64,000 nucleotides of DNA from Saksenaea vasiformis B4078 (lineage: Eukaryota; Mucoromycota; Mucoromycetes; Mucorales; Saksenaeaceae): the NCBI GenBank assembly GCA_000697055.1, contig JNDT01001927.1, forward strand, positions 62,001 through 126,000. Reading direction: 5' to 3'. The notes under the pieces were generated by a model, which saw only the letters and a program-made list of their open reading frames with translations, was not told the origin of the DNA and made no database searches. Each line of letters begins with the position of its first letter. Position 1 is the first letter of the stretch. Of this stretch, positions 11,455 to 23,702 are shown one piece after another. The position numbers and the translations under genes are program-made.

Positions 11455-14400
11455 ATGTTGTCTGTTCCATCGTCACCTATTCAGCAAAGAAACTTGGGAG
11501 GCTCTTTTATACATAGCCATGGTACAAAAGTATTTGTCAGGCATCGGCTGGATGACGTGCAGGATGCGGTGGCTCAGGCAAGGTTCAACGAAAAGAAATG
11601 GGTATGGGTTGAGGATGATCTACGTGCGTATGCCGCAGCCCAGATCGTGAACGAACTTGATGATGAGGTTGAGGTTGAACTAGAAACGGGATTGGTAAGG
11701 TAAAATTTGAAGCGATGTACGGAAAAGGAGCTGAACATCACCATAAGACACGGATTGTCCCTTTAAACAAGATATATCCAATGAATCCGCCAAAATTCGA
11801 CAAAGTGGATGATATGGCCGAGTTAACGCATCTGAACGAGCCATCTGTTATCCACAATCTGAGCATCCGTCATCGAGCAAACCAAATCTACGTAAGTAGG
11901 CACCCATTTTTTCCTAGTCGTTTTTGTTCTTGGTTCTTATTTCAACCTCTATAGACATACTCCGGACTTTTCTTGGTTGCCGTAAACCCATATCGCTCCA
12001 TTCCGATATACTCGGATGAATATATTCAATCGTACAGGGGACGCAGACGAGGAGAGATGCCACCACACATCTATGCTGTTGCTGATCAAGCTTTTCATGA
12101 CATGTTACATGACAAAGAAAATCAATCCATATTGATAACGTGAGTCCAATGTCATCTCATATGTTGAACCAACATCGTTTCTTTTTATTATTGTTAAGAG
12201 GAGAATCTGGCGCCGGAAAGACAGAGAATACGAAAATTGCTATACAGTATCTAGCGTCAGTGGCCAGTAAACGAGTCGGTCAGTCAGCGACGGAAAATGG
12301 GCAGCTAGAGCAGCAAATCTTGCAAGCAAATCCCATTTTGGAAGCTTTTGGTAACGCGCAGACCATTCGAAATAACAACTCTTCCCGATTTGTAAGTTGA
12401 TGATCTTGTGACCATTCCTGTAAACTCAATTCCTTTCTTAAGGGAAAATTCATCAGAATCGAATTTAATATGAGGGCACAAATCTGTGGCGCCAATGTCG
12501 AATGGTACTTGCTAGAAAAATCTCGTGTGCACCGGCAAGCTGCTGCTGAACGCAACTATCACATTTTCTACCAGTTGCTGAGTGCTGATGATGCCATGAA
12601 AGGTACAGAAGCAAAGTTTGCCTCGTATCCAGAAATTAAACAATTTTCTCTTCATCGGTAGAGCAACTATTGTTGACGGGTGGCCAACCATCGGATTACG
12701 GTTTTACCAAACACTCGAATCCAACTATTGAAGGTGTCGACGATGCAGCTGAATATCGCAATTTAGTGGTAAGCATATTTCGTACGAATAACAGATCAGC
12801 AGAATTAAAATAATTTGATAGACTGCCATGAATGTGATGGGTCTATCAGAGACAGAAAAGCTCGACTTCTTCCGCATCGTAGCAGCAGTGCTTCATCTTG
12901 GGAATATTACCTTTTCTTCTGATTACCGCGGTGATCGCGCAGATATCCGCAATTTTGCGTCTGTTGAACGAGCGTGTCATCTTCTGGGTATCCCTCCTCA
13001 GGAGTTCAAAAAAAGTCTTTTGACTCCTCGCATCTTGGCTGGTCAAGACTGGGTTACCCAAGCAAAGACAGAAAGTCAGGTTAAAGCCAGTTTGGATGCG
13101 CTTGCCAAGGTGCTATACGAACGAAATTTCGGAAGCCTTGTGGATCGCATCAATCGTGCCATCGATGGACAAAAGACAGCCGATAAGATGGGATTTATTG
13201 GTGTGTTGGATATTGCTGGCTTTGAGATTTTTGATGTAAGTAGTGTAATACACGCTTGACTAAGAGGTAACACATTTCTCGTAGACCAATAGCTTTGAGC
13301 AGCTTTGTATCAATTACACCAACGAAAAGCTTCAGCAATTTTTCAACCACAATATGTTTGTCCTCGAACAGGAGGAGTACAAAAAGGAGAAAATTGACTG
13401 GTCATTTATCGATTTTGGGCTGGATCTGCAACCAACGATCGACTTGATTGAAAAGACAAACGTAAGTGCATATTCCCCAATCCTGCATTTGTTTATTAAA
13501 CCCTATTTAATTTAGCCTGTCGGTATCCTATCTTGTCTGGAAGAGGAGTGCGTTGCACCACGGGGAACTGATAAGCGGTTTCTGGAAAAATTAAACAAGA
13601 TCTGGGCGTGTGACCATCCGGATGCCAAGTACAAGCCAGTGCTTTTCGGAGACAAATTTGTCATAAAGCACTACGCGGGACAAGTTCAATACTCAACGGA
13701 GGGATGGATAGAAAAGAACAAGGACCCATTGAATGAGGATGCGACAAGGCTTCTGGCACGATCTACTCAACCCCATGTGGCAGCCTTGTTTGAGGACTAC
13801 TTGACTGACCACAAATTTGACACAAGACGCACTCTTCTCAAACTGCGCAAAGGAGGCGGTTTCTTCAGAACCGTTGGGCAGAGACACAAAGAACAGCTTG
13901 CTTTACTTATGAGAACATTGTACCTTACACATCCACACTTTGTTCGTTGTATTCTTCCAAACTCCCGGAAACGGGCAGGTGAAATTGATCCCGTCTTGGT
14001 TCTTGACCAACTACGTTGCAATGGTGTACTTGAAGGCATCCGAATTTGTCGTAAAGGCTTTCCCAATCGGCTGTCATTTGCAGAATTCCGTAAACGCTAT
14101 GAAATCCTCTGCCCGAATAAACTCGCGCCTAACCGGTTTATCGATGGTCGCAGTGCCTGTCAAGCACTTATGGACGCGATGCAACTCGAACCTGCCAAAT
14201 ACAGGATTGGGACAACGAAAGTTTTTTTTAAAGCAACGGTGGTAAGTCTGAGGCCAAAAAAAAATATCCTAGTAATAGGTATGGGCTTGCTTTTATCCAA
14301 TGTAGTTAGCCGAGCTGGAAGAAATCCGCGATCGCAAGCTATCTACGTACATTACAGGATTCCAAGCCATGTGTCGAACCTACGTGGCGCGCCATAGGAT

Positions 14401-15103
14401 GACAACGTATGCAAGACAGATGGAAGCAATCAAAATTATGCAGCGCAACGCGAGGATATATGTGACCTTACGAGAATGGCCATGGTGGAAGATCTATGCG
14501 AAGCTGAAACCATTGAATGTGGCCTACCGTGTCGAAACTCAAATCAAGGAGCGGGATCAAAAAATAGCGGATCTGGAATCTCAAATCAAAGGCTATCAGG
14601 ATCATGCGGAGAGGTTAAAAAATCGAAATGAAGAGCTTGAAGCCCAACACATAGAGTATAAAGAGCTGCTAGAAAGTGGGCAGGCAAATATAAAAGAGCT
14701 TCAAGATACCAAAAAGGTCTTGCTTGACAAACTCTTAAGTGCTGAGGAGCGCATTGACGAATTGGCGCAAGCTGTGGAAGATTCACGAGAACAAACAGAC
14801 ACTGTGAGACAGCAACTCGAGGCTATCAGAGAAGCGAAAGACAGCATTATCGATAATTTAACCCAGACTATCAAGCAACATACAGCCGAGCATGGCAGTT
14901 TATCAACGGAATGTTCCGAATTACGTGAGCAAAACGAGCAGTTGATCCTGCGAATCGAGAAGCTTGAACAGGAAAAGAAAGCAAGGAGTGCAAAACAAAA
15001 TGCGCAACGAAATGCGCTTCAATCACGTATCTATGAATGGATTAGTCAAGCAGAAGGCCTAGCAGCCGATATGCGTGAATGTAACACAACGGAATTCAGT
15101 TAG
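11455..15103 (+). CDS. Class II myosin heavy chain, short tail
   Basis: Actin motor. Ten exons: 11455-11694, 11748-11891, 11955-12139, 12199-12391, 12443-12602, 12662-12768, 12822-13235, 13285-13461, 13516-14241 and 14306-15103; 1,047 residues. The motor shows [35 protein letters not shown] (P-loop, about 190), NNNSSRF (switch I, about 250), DIAGFEIFD (switch II, about 475), FVRCILPN and [12 protein letters not shown]. The neck carries one or two degenerate IQ-like segments, then [15 protein letters not shown] near 839. The WPWW signature and the NPPKFDK opening point to class II rather than class V. Only about 200 residues of heptad-like coiled coil follow before the stop, against 700-1,200 in S. 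pombe Myo2/Myp2 and muscle myosins. Filament formation is therefore doubtful. The start is the first Met after a pyrimidine-rich leader; an upstream exon is possible. Confidence 0.92.
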
Positions 15104-15750
15104 AGGTAGTCAAAAGTTGTCTTCATCTGTTGGAATAAATCGATTTGGAGTAAATATATATACGCTTGTGGAGCAAAAGATCATAGTGAATGTTTATTAA
15201 AAAAGCATTTCTAAAGAGCTTTGATCTCAGCTGTATTGATTACGCTTCTAGATTCTGTTCATCAGAACCACTGATTGGTTTGCAAGAGGATCTAGTGCGG
15301 TTTTGACAACCGATATTGACATTGTTACGCAGAACTAGTTATTATCCGGGGTTGAAGACTAAATTTTTGCTTTTTCAGCGGACAGTAAGAGCGTTTTGCC
15401 ACCAGCGCTGGACTATCAAAAGCTTAAGAATCGTCGTTACAGCGCAATTACTCTTCTTGTGAGCCGGAATTGCATTCATGGGATCATGAGGGTAAATGGT
15501 AAAATCGGAAAATGTCCATGTTGCAAGCCAAAGTTGCAGTACGGAAAGTCATACCTGCATACATAGAACGATATAACTTTCAGCTTTACCAAAGATGTAC
15601 CGTCGAAGGTACCTTGGTGTAGGAAGATATACGAAGTCTTCGTCCGAAAACTAGGATATTACTTATTTAGGCATAAAGATACAGGTAAGATTTGTTACAA
15701 CAGTTATTCAAACATAATTGTGAGCCAGTACAGTTGTAGGCTTCGTAGGT
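15104..15750. other. Intergenic, no gene seen
   Basis: 3' flank of the myosin gene. I see no continuation of the myosin coiled coil in any frame and no other gene. Confidence 0.5.
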
Positions 15751-16470
15751 ACTGTTTATTGAACACTATTTTACGCTACTCTAAATAAATTATGCGTCCA
15801 TGGAGAACCAAATTTGCGCTGAGAGAAAAGTAAAATATACGGTCATTGGTTAATGAATTGGAAACAAAATCATACGTTTACTTACATCATCATGGCCCTC
15901 GGCGGACGCATAATATATTGGAGCAGCATAAAACGGTATTCACGGTTAGTAAATGAAAGATGTTTTGATGTCTTTTACTTACCCCCGAAGGCACTCCTGC
16001 CATTCGACAGGGGCCAGCCCTGCACCGTAGCGGGTGGGGGCGGCGAGTTGGGATCGGCACGGCATTGATAGCCGGCTATTGTGTTTACCGACCGTGAGTC
16101 TGAACAATAGAAAAAAGGACATGAGGAATTTCGTATGTATAATAACTCCCAGTATGTACCGGGGATGTAATAAAGAAAACGGAGCCAAAGAAAAAAAAAG
16201 AATTCATGCGTCCTTTTAAACACGGATCATTTTGGGTGGAACTTGTTCTTATCGTGAAACATTTTACTGCTTCCGGTGGGATCCTGGGAATACATCACTG
16301 AAGTACCCACAATGCAAGACTCTGGTTATCCAGGCGCGAACTATTCCTTGGATTAACGCAAAACGGCTTACTCCTCAGCGCAAAGACGCATCACTTTCCA
16401 GTGCAAAAACTATTCGGCTCAAACGCAATGTAATATTTATTTGATGCAAAGGCTCACTCAAAATCCAGTA
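15751..16470 (+). repeat. Dispersed TA-flanked repeat, copy 3 (shortened)
   Basis: Left end TACTGTTTATTGAACAC and right end ATCCAGTA are both present, but the copy is only about 720 bp. The middle block present in copies 2 and 4, which contains GGAAGTTGG and ATGGTGAACAATGG, is missing, so this is an internal deletion derivative. The remainder matches the copy 2 subtype. Confidence 0.72.
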
Positions 16471-17397
16471 CTTTATACCTGTACCTTTTTTTTGCCCCTA
16501 CCAAAGTACATGAAACTTATCCAATCAATTTTACAGGGACGTATGAAAATGTTCTGGGTCTATCAAGTGGGCGCAATGAAATTCACCCATGGAAGTTCAT
16601 ATGATCCTATGTGACATAAGCCATCTATTTCATAACGATCAGATGCTGTTATTTTTTGACCAGAATTATGCATGCAGATTAGCTCAATCGCGTCATACTC
16701 CTTTCGAAGTCATCTGGATGATCAAGCAAGCAAATTATCTCAAGTGCAAACAACTCTACATAATTCTGTGTTTCCTCTATTGATACAAATTTATGTAATA
16801 GGGGCGCCAGTTGCTTTTTGGATTTCATAGGTTTTTAAGGAAATAGATGTTCTAGAATTGCATATGACTACATCAGGCAGTGTATGAAATGCCCTTATTG
16901 ATTGGTGCCTTGGGTAAAGAAGAGAGAGAAGTTCAAGCGACAGGAGTGGGATGCACGATTAAATACTTGAATTTGAGTAAGGGACGGAGTTTCTATCTAT
17001 AGGACTCTTTAAACTGTAGAAAACACGGTTACATGATATAGTTATAGTATTCCTGTAAACTCTTTGTAAAAATGGAACGGTTCAATCATTCAAAGCTTAG
17101 CGGGCAAGTTGACATTGCTATTCCGCGTCGGAGTCTGACCTATATTCAAACGGGATTTTGTGTAAAGCAAGGGCAGGCAAGGCTTAAGTTCTTCACCCAT
17201 TTAATAATGACACCTAGCAAAAAAGAAACTTATTTTATAGATTTATTAAAATTTGATCGAACTAAACAAAGTGCATATCATTCCACCCTTCTCCTTTCTT
17301 CCACGCCACATCCGATGTTACACGCGCTGAGTGCGAATAATCCACGACCATTCTCTCCCCAAACTCTTCTCATTGTCACCTCTTCGAATCAACTGAC
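16471..17397. other. Intergenic and 5' flank of reductase gene
   Basis: No supported gene. The last 120 bases before the start codon at 17398 form a pyrimidine-rich leader. Confidence 0.5.
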
Positions 17398-20300
17398 ATG
17401 GCTCAAGTTCCAACAATCTCCATAACGAATCCTGACCTGGAAAGCGAGGATTTGAACATGAGCAGTCCTGTCACTCCAACTGCACCTGATTCCCCAACGG
17501 TATTCGACGTTGTGAAAGATATGGAGAATCTCGAGAACGAAATTCCGCCTGTGGTTATCTGTGACGAACCAGCAACGTATTCAGAGGACACCGACGCAAC
17601 AGCAACAAGCCCACAGAAGACTGACTCTGAAGAAAATCCACCTCCAGAAGAGCAGAACGAACGCTCCTCCTTGGAAAATACAGAAACCTTTCCACCACAA
17701 CTGCAAGACTTTTATCAAAACAAATCTGTGCTCGTCACTGGTGCAACAGGCTGCATAGGCAAAGCCGTTTTATGGAAATTGATATCTTCTTTACACCATG
17801 AAGTGAAGAAAATATATGTTCTGATCCGGCCCGTTGCCGCGCATCGAAGGCCTACAACAGCAGCTATGAGATTACAGGAAGAAATATTATCGAATAAGGT
17901 ACATCTAAATGCAGCCCTTGCATGTATTGCTTAACATAAGATCGCCAGGCCTTTACCAGCCTACGAAGATCCATGGGATCGACTCAGTTTGATAACTTCA
18001 TCAAGGATAAACTGCAAGCTGTTGACGGCGACCTCACAGAGCCGAACCTGGGACTTGCCACAGAGGATTATCAGATGCTAAAAGAGGATGTTAACATCAT
18101 CGTCAACTGTGCCGGAGTAGTGGATGGCCATGAGCGACTGGATCTGGCCGTACAGGTAAGGACGCAACTGCATGGTGGCTCTATGCGGCTGATATCCTTC
18201 TAACACCTAGCGATAGGTCAACGCCGTAGGGGCAGTAAACTTGGTTAATATGGCAAATGAATGCAATTCCATGGCGGCCTTCGTCCAGCTATCACCGCTT
18301 CAGACGCATCACACTGTTTTGACTGCCCTTCATGAAGATCGTCTGTTTGCCATGCCAAGCGAAGGACCTGAGGCTATTCTTAGCCGCATTTTGGAATCCA
18401 AACTTGAAGGTAAAGAGAAGATCATTAAAATTGATTTATGTAACTTTTCTTCTCCTAGATTTGTCCACTATCACAGAGGACCTCAGGAAGCATTATCCAA
18501 ATACATACTTGTTTTCAAAATCACTAGCTGAGCATCTTCTGGTAAAGCAAGTGGAGAAGAAACGTATAAGTAGCAGCCCACAATATCCTATGGCGATTAT
18601 GCGAATTTCTCCTGTCGGCCCTGCCGTGAGTGAACCTCTAGTAGGATGGGTAAGTAGAAGCTCTTCCATAAATTACTCTTTGACATTTTGCACAGGCAGA
18701 TGGCGTGAACGGCGTCAACGGTCTCATATTGCTCACAGGACGTGGTACACGCGCAATCCAAACTGGCCATGGTGATGTCGCTGCAGACGTTGTTCCGGTA
18801 GATTATGTTGTAAGAATGATCCTGGGATGTGCAGCTACCATTTCTGTTCCTGCTACAAACGATTTCCTTTTGCCCTATTCTGACAGCTCATTTAACATAT
18901 CCCCTAACGCTGAAAACGCAGCCACAGATACTCCTGTATCTGTCAGGGATTCTGGAGCATCGTCGGAAGACACTTCAACCTACAGATCATCTGGAGCCAG
19001 CCGCACTTCATCAAAGACCTCAGCGCAATTAGACACCGTGTTTCCCTGCATTTATCAAGTTGCTACGTCCAAAGTGCAACCTATTTCGTGGAAGATTGCA
19101 TATGATGCAATTCGCCTCTACTGGACGCGAGCGACGGGTGTTAACTTGCCACCATCGCAAACCTATTTTGCACCTAATGTAGGCGGTGCTGGTGGCCAGG
19201 GTCTATCCAGGGCTCGAACAATGATGAACACCCTGCGATCAGCGGCGTCTAGCTACATGGCAGGAAATGCAACCAACGTACCACAGGAAACACCTGCTCG
19301 AATGACTGGTAAACGGAATTCCCACAGACTAAGCAAATGTATGGATAAGGCAGTCAAGCTTGCTCCCACTGTGAAAGGCTCTATATCGAATGCGGCTGTT
19401 CCCATCATGGATAACAACACCACCAATCTGAAAGACGTGTTGCAGAGCGATCAAGACTTTGATCCCCATTATCTTGTACCGGAGGATGCCAACAGCAGTT
19501 TCTGGATCAACTATTTTATAAACGCGAGCTATGGTGTGCATTATTTCGTCGGTATGGAATCTGACTTGAGATTGCCTACACCAATTTCGGGCTGGAACTG
19601 CGCCCTACAGTTGTACGGTAAAGATGTGGCACTTGTTATCGACAGACAAGTCCACAGTATAGCTTTCTCTCCCGATCAAGTTTCGAAACGGACAACTCGT
19701 ATGGTTCGTCAGATCAAAGACATTTTGATGAATAGTTCAGCATCCGTGTCACGCCAATCGAAGAGATTAGACGAAGAATGGCTTACCGATTTGGACGACA
19801 GCTTGGACGACTGGTGTCAAGACGAAGTCGTTGGGGAAGCTGATAAGGAGAAAAGAACAATTCTTGGGAAGTGGCGTAGAAAAGTTGGTAGTAACGATGA
19901 GGCTGTCAAGGTCGTCGTACTAAATGATAAGCGCGTGAATCAAGCGATACATCAGGTATCATCCACTTGAATGCCTTAAGAAAGTAATCTAAAACTGCTC
20001 ATGTAGATCACTCAAAATGCTGGTGTTTCAAAGCAGACCGCGGTTAATGAAGCCATTGTATGTCTCTTTGTAAACTCGTCGAGAAATTTAACTTGGGTCT
20101 GTAGAAAATTTTGATGCGCATGAGCGAACGGACACAACTCGCATTCGTTTGGTTCTCTGGTGCATTCTTAAAGTCACTTTTTGACGATATGTTCGAGAAT
20201 GTGCGCATACGGGAAGAAAGCATCCGTTACGTAAGTTACAGAACTTGATGGATCAGCCGCCTTACGAACTGATTAATAGATTCGTGACACCACCCTTGGC

Positions 20301-22820
20301 AAAAGAGTTGTCTATGTACCAGTATCGAAGAGTATCCTAGATCCGCTTCTGGTATGGTACATTGCTATTCGTTTCCAGTTGCCGGTACCTGCTCTTGCAT
20401 GCGATGAAGGTAATCATCACTACCATTATTTGAAGCGATGGGCGAGATTCAGCAAACATTTTAACATTTCAATCTTATAGCGTTTGCTCAGTTGGGTCCG
20501 ATCTCCGATATCTACCGATTGACAGGTGCCTATTATGTAAAACGCGATAAGAGCCAACGCTCTCCCTTGAATTCGGCAGTGATGGCTGCCTATACGCAAG
20601 TACTCCTGCGGGAACACGGTGCTCTATGCATGTCCATGGAGAAGTTCCGTTCACGAACAGGAAAATATGAAGAAATGTATGACGATGGCTTGATCGATAT
20701 GGTGACAGAAGCTACTCTGGAATCGAATCAAGTACATTCCTCTTCTGTGTCCAGGGTTATGGCCTCCGATAACAGTCCTCCAGGGTCTCCGTCTACGCCA
20801 AATTCGCCTTCATCAGTTACTAGTCCAACCAATAGCATTGATAGCAAATACAGCCTCCCCAGAAAGGCCCACAAAGACGTGGTCATTGTTCCTATCAACA
20901 TCACGTACGAAAATGTGCCGGAGCTTTCCTATCTCATTGACGAAGTATTGGATCAGCAACCTCTCCAACGACAAAGCCAAGCGCTACAAACGCCTATTGA
21001 GGGCGTTGTTCGTCCTAGTGAAGCCATGGACAAACGAAATAAGATGCTGGAAGGCGCGGATATGTCACGCAAATGTGGAAGAGTGCTCTTTGGCGTAGGT
21101 CGCCTTATCAGCGTCCAAGATTCTGCTGAAGAATACTACAAGTCAAAGAGGTAACATGATTCACAAAAGCCAAATCGCTGACATAGATATACTAGCAATG
21201 CAACGGAACAGACGCTTGTACAAAAGATCACGAAAGATATCCACGAAAGTCAAAGGAAAGCACTTGTTGTATCCCCTGTATCTCTTGTATCAGCGATTAT
21301 TTTGTACGGACGTGGAACGGGTGGTGTCTGTCTAGGTAACTACCAGTGTTTTGATACGTGCATTTGAACGTGTTAACTTTGTGATAGGCAAAATCAAGGA
21401 ACTCATGGAGTGGCTTCGACAAGAATCCATCATTCGCGGCTTCCAAGTTGATTGGCAAGGTATGATTTGGGTTCATGGTTTGTATGGAGTCTAACCGCGA
21501 TGACAGATGGCGAAGATTTGGATGCTATCATTTTCTACGCATTCAAGTTGTTGGATGAATCAAAAAATCTCATTATTGAAGGGAAAGATATCAATGATGA
21601 CACCAATGTTCGGGTGAATGACCATGCGGACAATGTTATGACTCTTTCATACTATGCCAACCAGGTACTGGTGTTACAGAGACAGAAGGGGATACATGAG
21701 CTAATGGTCCCTGTTTATAGATTGTGGATCTATTCTTGCTCGATGCCTTTTTCGCTGTGGTCTACCTTTCTTTCACGGAAGAGACTGTTGGTGAGGATGA
21801 TTTTACAGACCGTTTCCGTTTCCTTGTTCAGATGCTGGAGCGTGAGTTTGTCTTGACATGGAACATAGACAAGGTAAACTTCATGTTCTACTTGATTCAA
21901 CCGTCTAATTTTTCAAATAAGAAACTCGAGTCTGTGATCTCAATGTATGAGAAACGAAAGGTTATCTGCAGAAAGTCGACAGATGGCAGTACATCACAGT
22001 TGGCTTTGACAGCTAACATGGAGTCAAATCCCCTTCGCTACGAGCAACTCGTTTTCCTGGCGTCACTTCTGTACCCTACCATTGATTCTTATTGGATCAC
22101 ATCCTGCTCTCTTTCGGCTCTGGAGGTGGTACCCATGTTGCCGCGCCGTATTGTTCCTCTGCTCGCTCAGTGGATTGCCACTCATCTTATTACTGGGCGC
22201 AGAACAATTTACCGCGAAGTGCTCTCAACCGAATCCAGCCGAACCGCTGTAGAGGTGTTTATGACGTTGGGATTCCTCACCGAAATCCAAGCAAAAGAAA
22301 AACTGTCTCCAGATGCACAAATCCTGCTGCATGAATTAGATATACCAACGACGGAAACGCTTATTGAGCTATCAGGACAGAACAGTGACGGTGGGAAGAC
22401 GCCGGTTTCGCCAATCGATCCTGAAGGCATGATGGTATGATATATATTCCTGTTTCGGCAGTTTGTTAAATAAGTCGTAACATTTCATAGAAGGCACTTA
22501 TGGCCCAGATCCAGATGAATCGAGCAAATTCAAACATGGCAGATCTATGTCAGCAGATCGACTCTTATCGACTGGGCGCAGCTTCTCAAAGAGAAAGTTT
22601 CCAGAATGCTCAAGTGTTCCAAAAGTGTTTGAAGCAGATACGGGGAATATTCCAAACGAGCACTAGCCTTGCTAAGAAGCGGCGTATCCAATTATCTGAT
22701 GAGGAAGATGGTTTGGTGCAGCTTGTATATGCTCTTCGCACAAACAGTGCAGCTGCTAATGATCGTACCGCACAAGGACGAGCTCTCAGAAGAATTTCGG
22801 AAGCATATAATCTAAAATAA
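17398..22820 (+). CDS. Fatty acyl-CoA reductase fused to PlsB-type acyltransferase
   Basis: Fifteen exons with consistent phases: 17398-17898, 17949-18155, 18217-18409, 18459-18649, 18696-19955, 20007-20057, 20105-20230, 20280-20409, 20481-21150, 21196-21335, 21388-21459, 21507-21664, 21721-21873, 21922-22434 and 22491-22820; 1,564 residues. After a disordered acidic N-terminus, a reductase (NAD-binding_4) domain shows TGATGCIGK (114-122), NCAGVVD and YLFSK (Tyr317/Lys321). The C-terminal half is a GPAT/DHAPAT-like domain: ITYENVPEL, GAYYVKR, RSRTGK (943-948) and LSYYANQ. The acyltransferase HX4D box reads VPVSKSILD, so Ser859 replaces the catalytic His while Asp864 stays. In known FAR-DHAPAT fusions the halves make fatty alcohol and acyl-DHAP for ether lipids. 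Here the reductase looks intact and the transferase may be inactive or altered. Location is probably peroxisome or ER; no clear targeting signal is seen. Confidence 0.9.
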
Positions 22821-23702
22821 TCTAGTTCTTCATATGATATGTAACTTCTTTCTTTCTGTAAACATCAATTAACCATATCAATTACATACATCTTCTTGGC
22901 TTGATAGTCTTTCTCCTAAAAAAACTCATGGATATATATATATGTATGTGTATATGCCGTTAGCTTGTTCAGCTTACAGACATCCATCAAAGCGTCTAGA
23001 TGCGCTGTTGGACTTGTCAGATCGAAAAAGTAAGAGATACAACAGCCCGATCAATGATGCTGTATTTACATGACACGTACGTATTCTGCTGTTATCTCAT
23101 ATGGGGATATCGTGTCTGATCTCCAAGCATGTACAAAACTACGCTTTGTAATGGCTACATGCTTAGCTAAATATGATAACCATCTGAACAAGCTATCACG
23201 CTTTAGACAGGTAGCTTAACTGTGTCAATGTAGTACGACCACGCGACACTAGCACCGATCCAATCTTCCCCTTTCCCAAATCCTTTCATATCCTTAGACG
23301 GCGCTGATATAGATGCAGCATGGCAGAACAAGGAACGTATGCCAAAAACATAGAATGAATACTATAATAGCCATTTCCATTGATGCACCCAAACAAATAA
23401 CATATATTGGAAAAGCATAGTCGAAAATAATAGATAGAACGTTGGTGGGTTAGGAGTGGTCGCCAAAAAGGCCACTTTTTCCCTCAGGTTACTGCATGAT
23501 AAGATGATTTTTTAACGGAATTCGCGACAATATACATAATGATGGTGATGATGGTGACTATCAGGGTTTGGCCATTTTTTTTCGGCATATAATAGAACAC
23601 AATATAGGTGCTGCATGGTATAGTGTTCCGCTTTCAAATAAGATATGGTTTACAGTCGTTGAATATGAAGGTACAGGATAATAAAGCGAGACCATTATGT
23701 TG
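22821..23702. other. Intergenic between convergent genes
   Basis: Shared 3' flank of the reductase-acyltransferase gene (plus) and the RING gene (minus). Includes a short TATATATA/TATGTG tract near 22935. No gene seen. Confidence 0.55.

Noticed and set aside
14242..14305. Read-through of the last myosin intron in the long open frame
   Set aside because: The GTAAGT...TGTAG intron restores the neck sequence ([11 protein letters not shown]); the unspliced frame leads to unrelated text.
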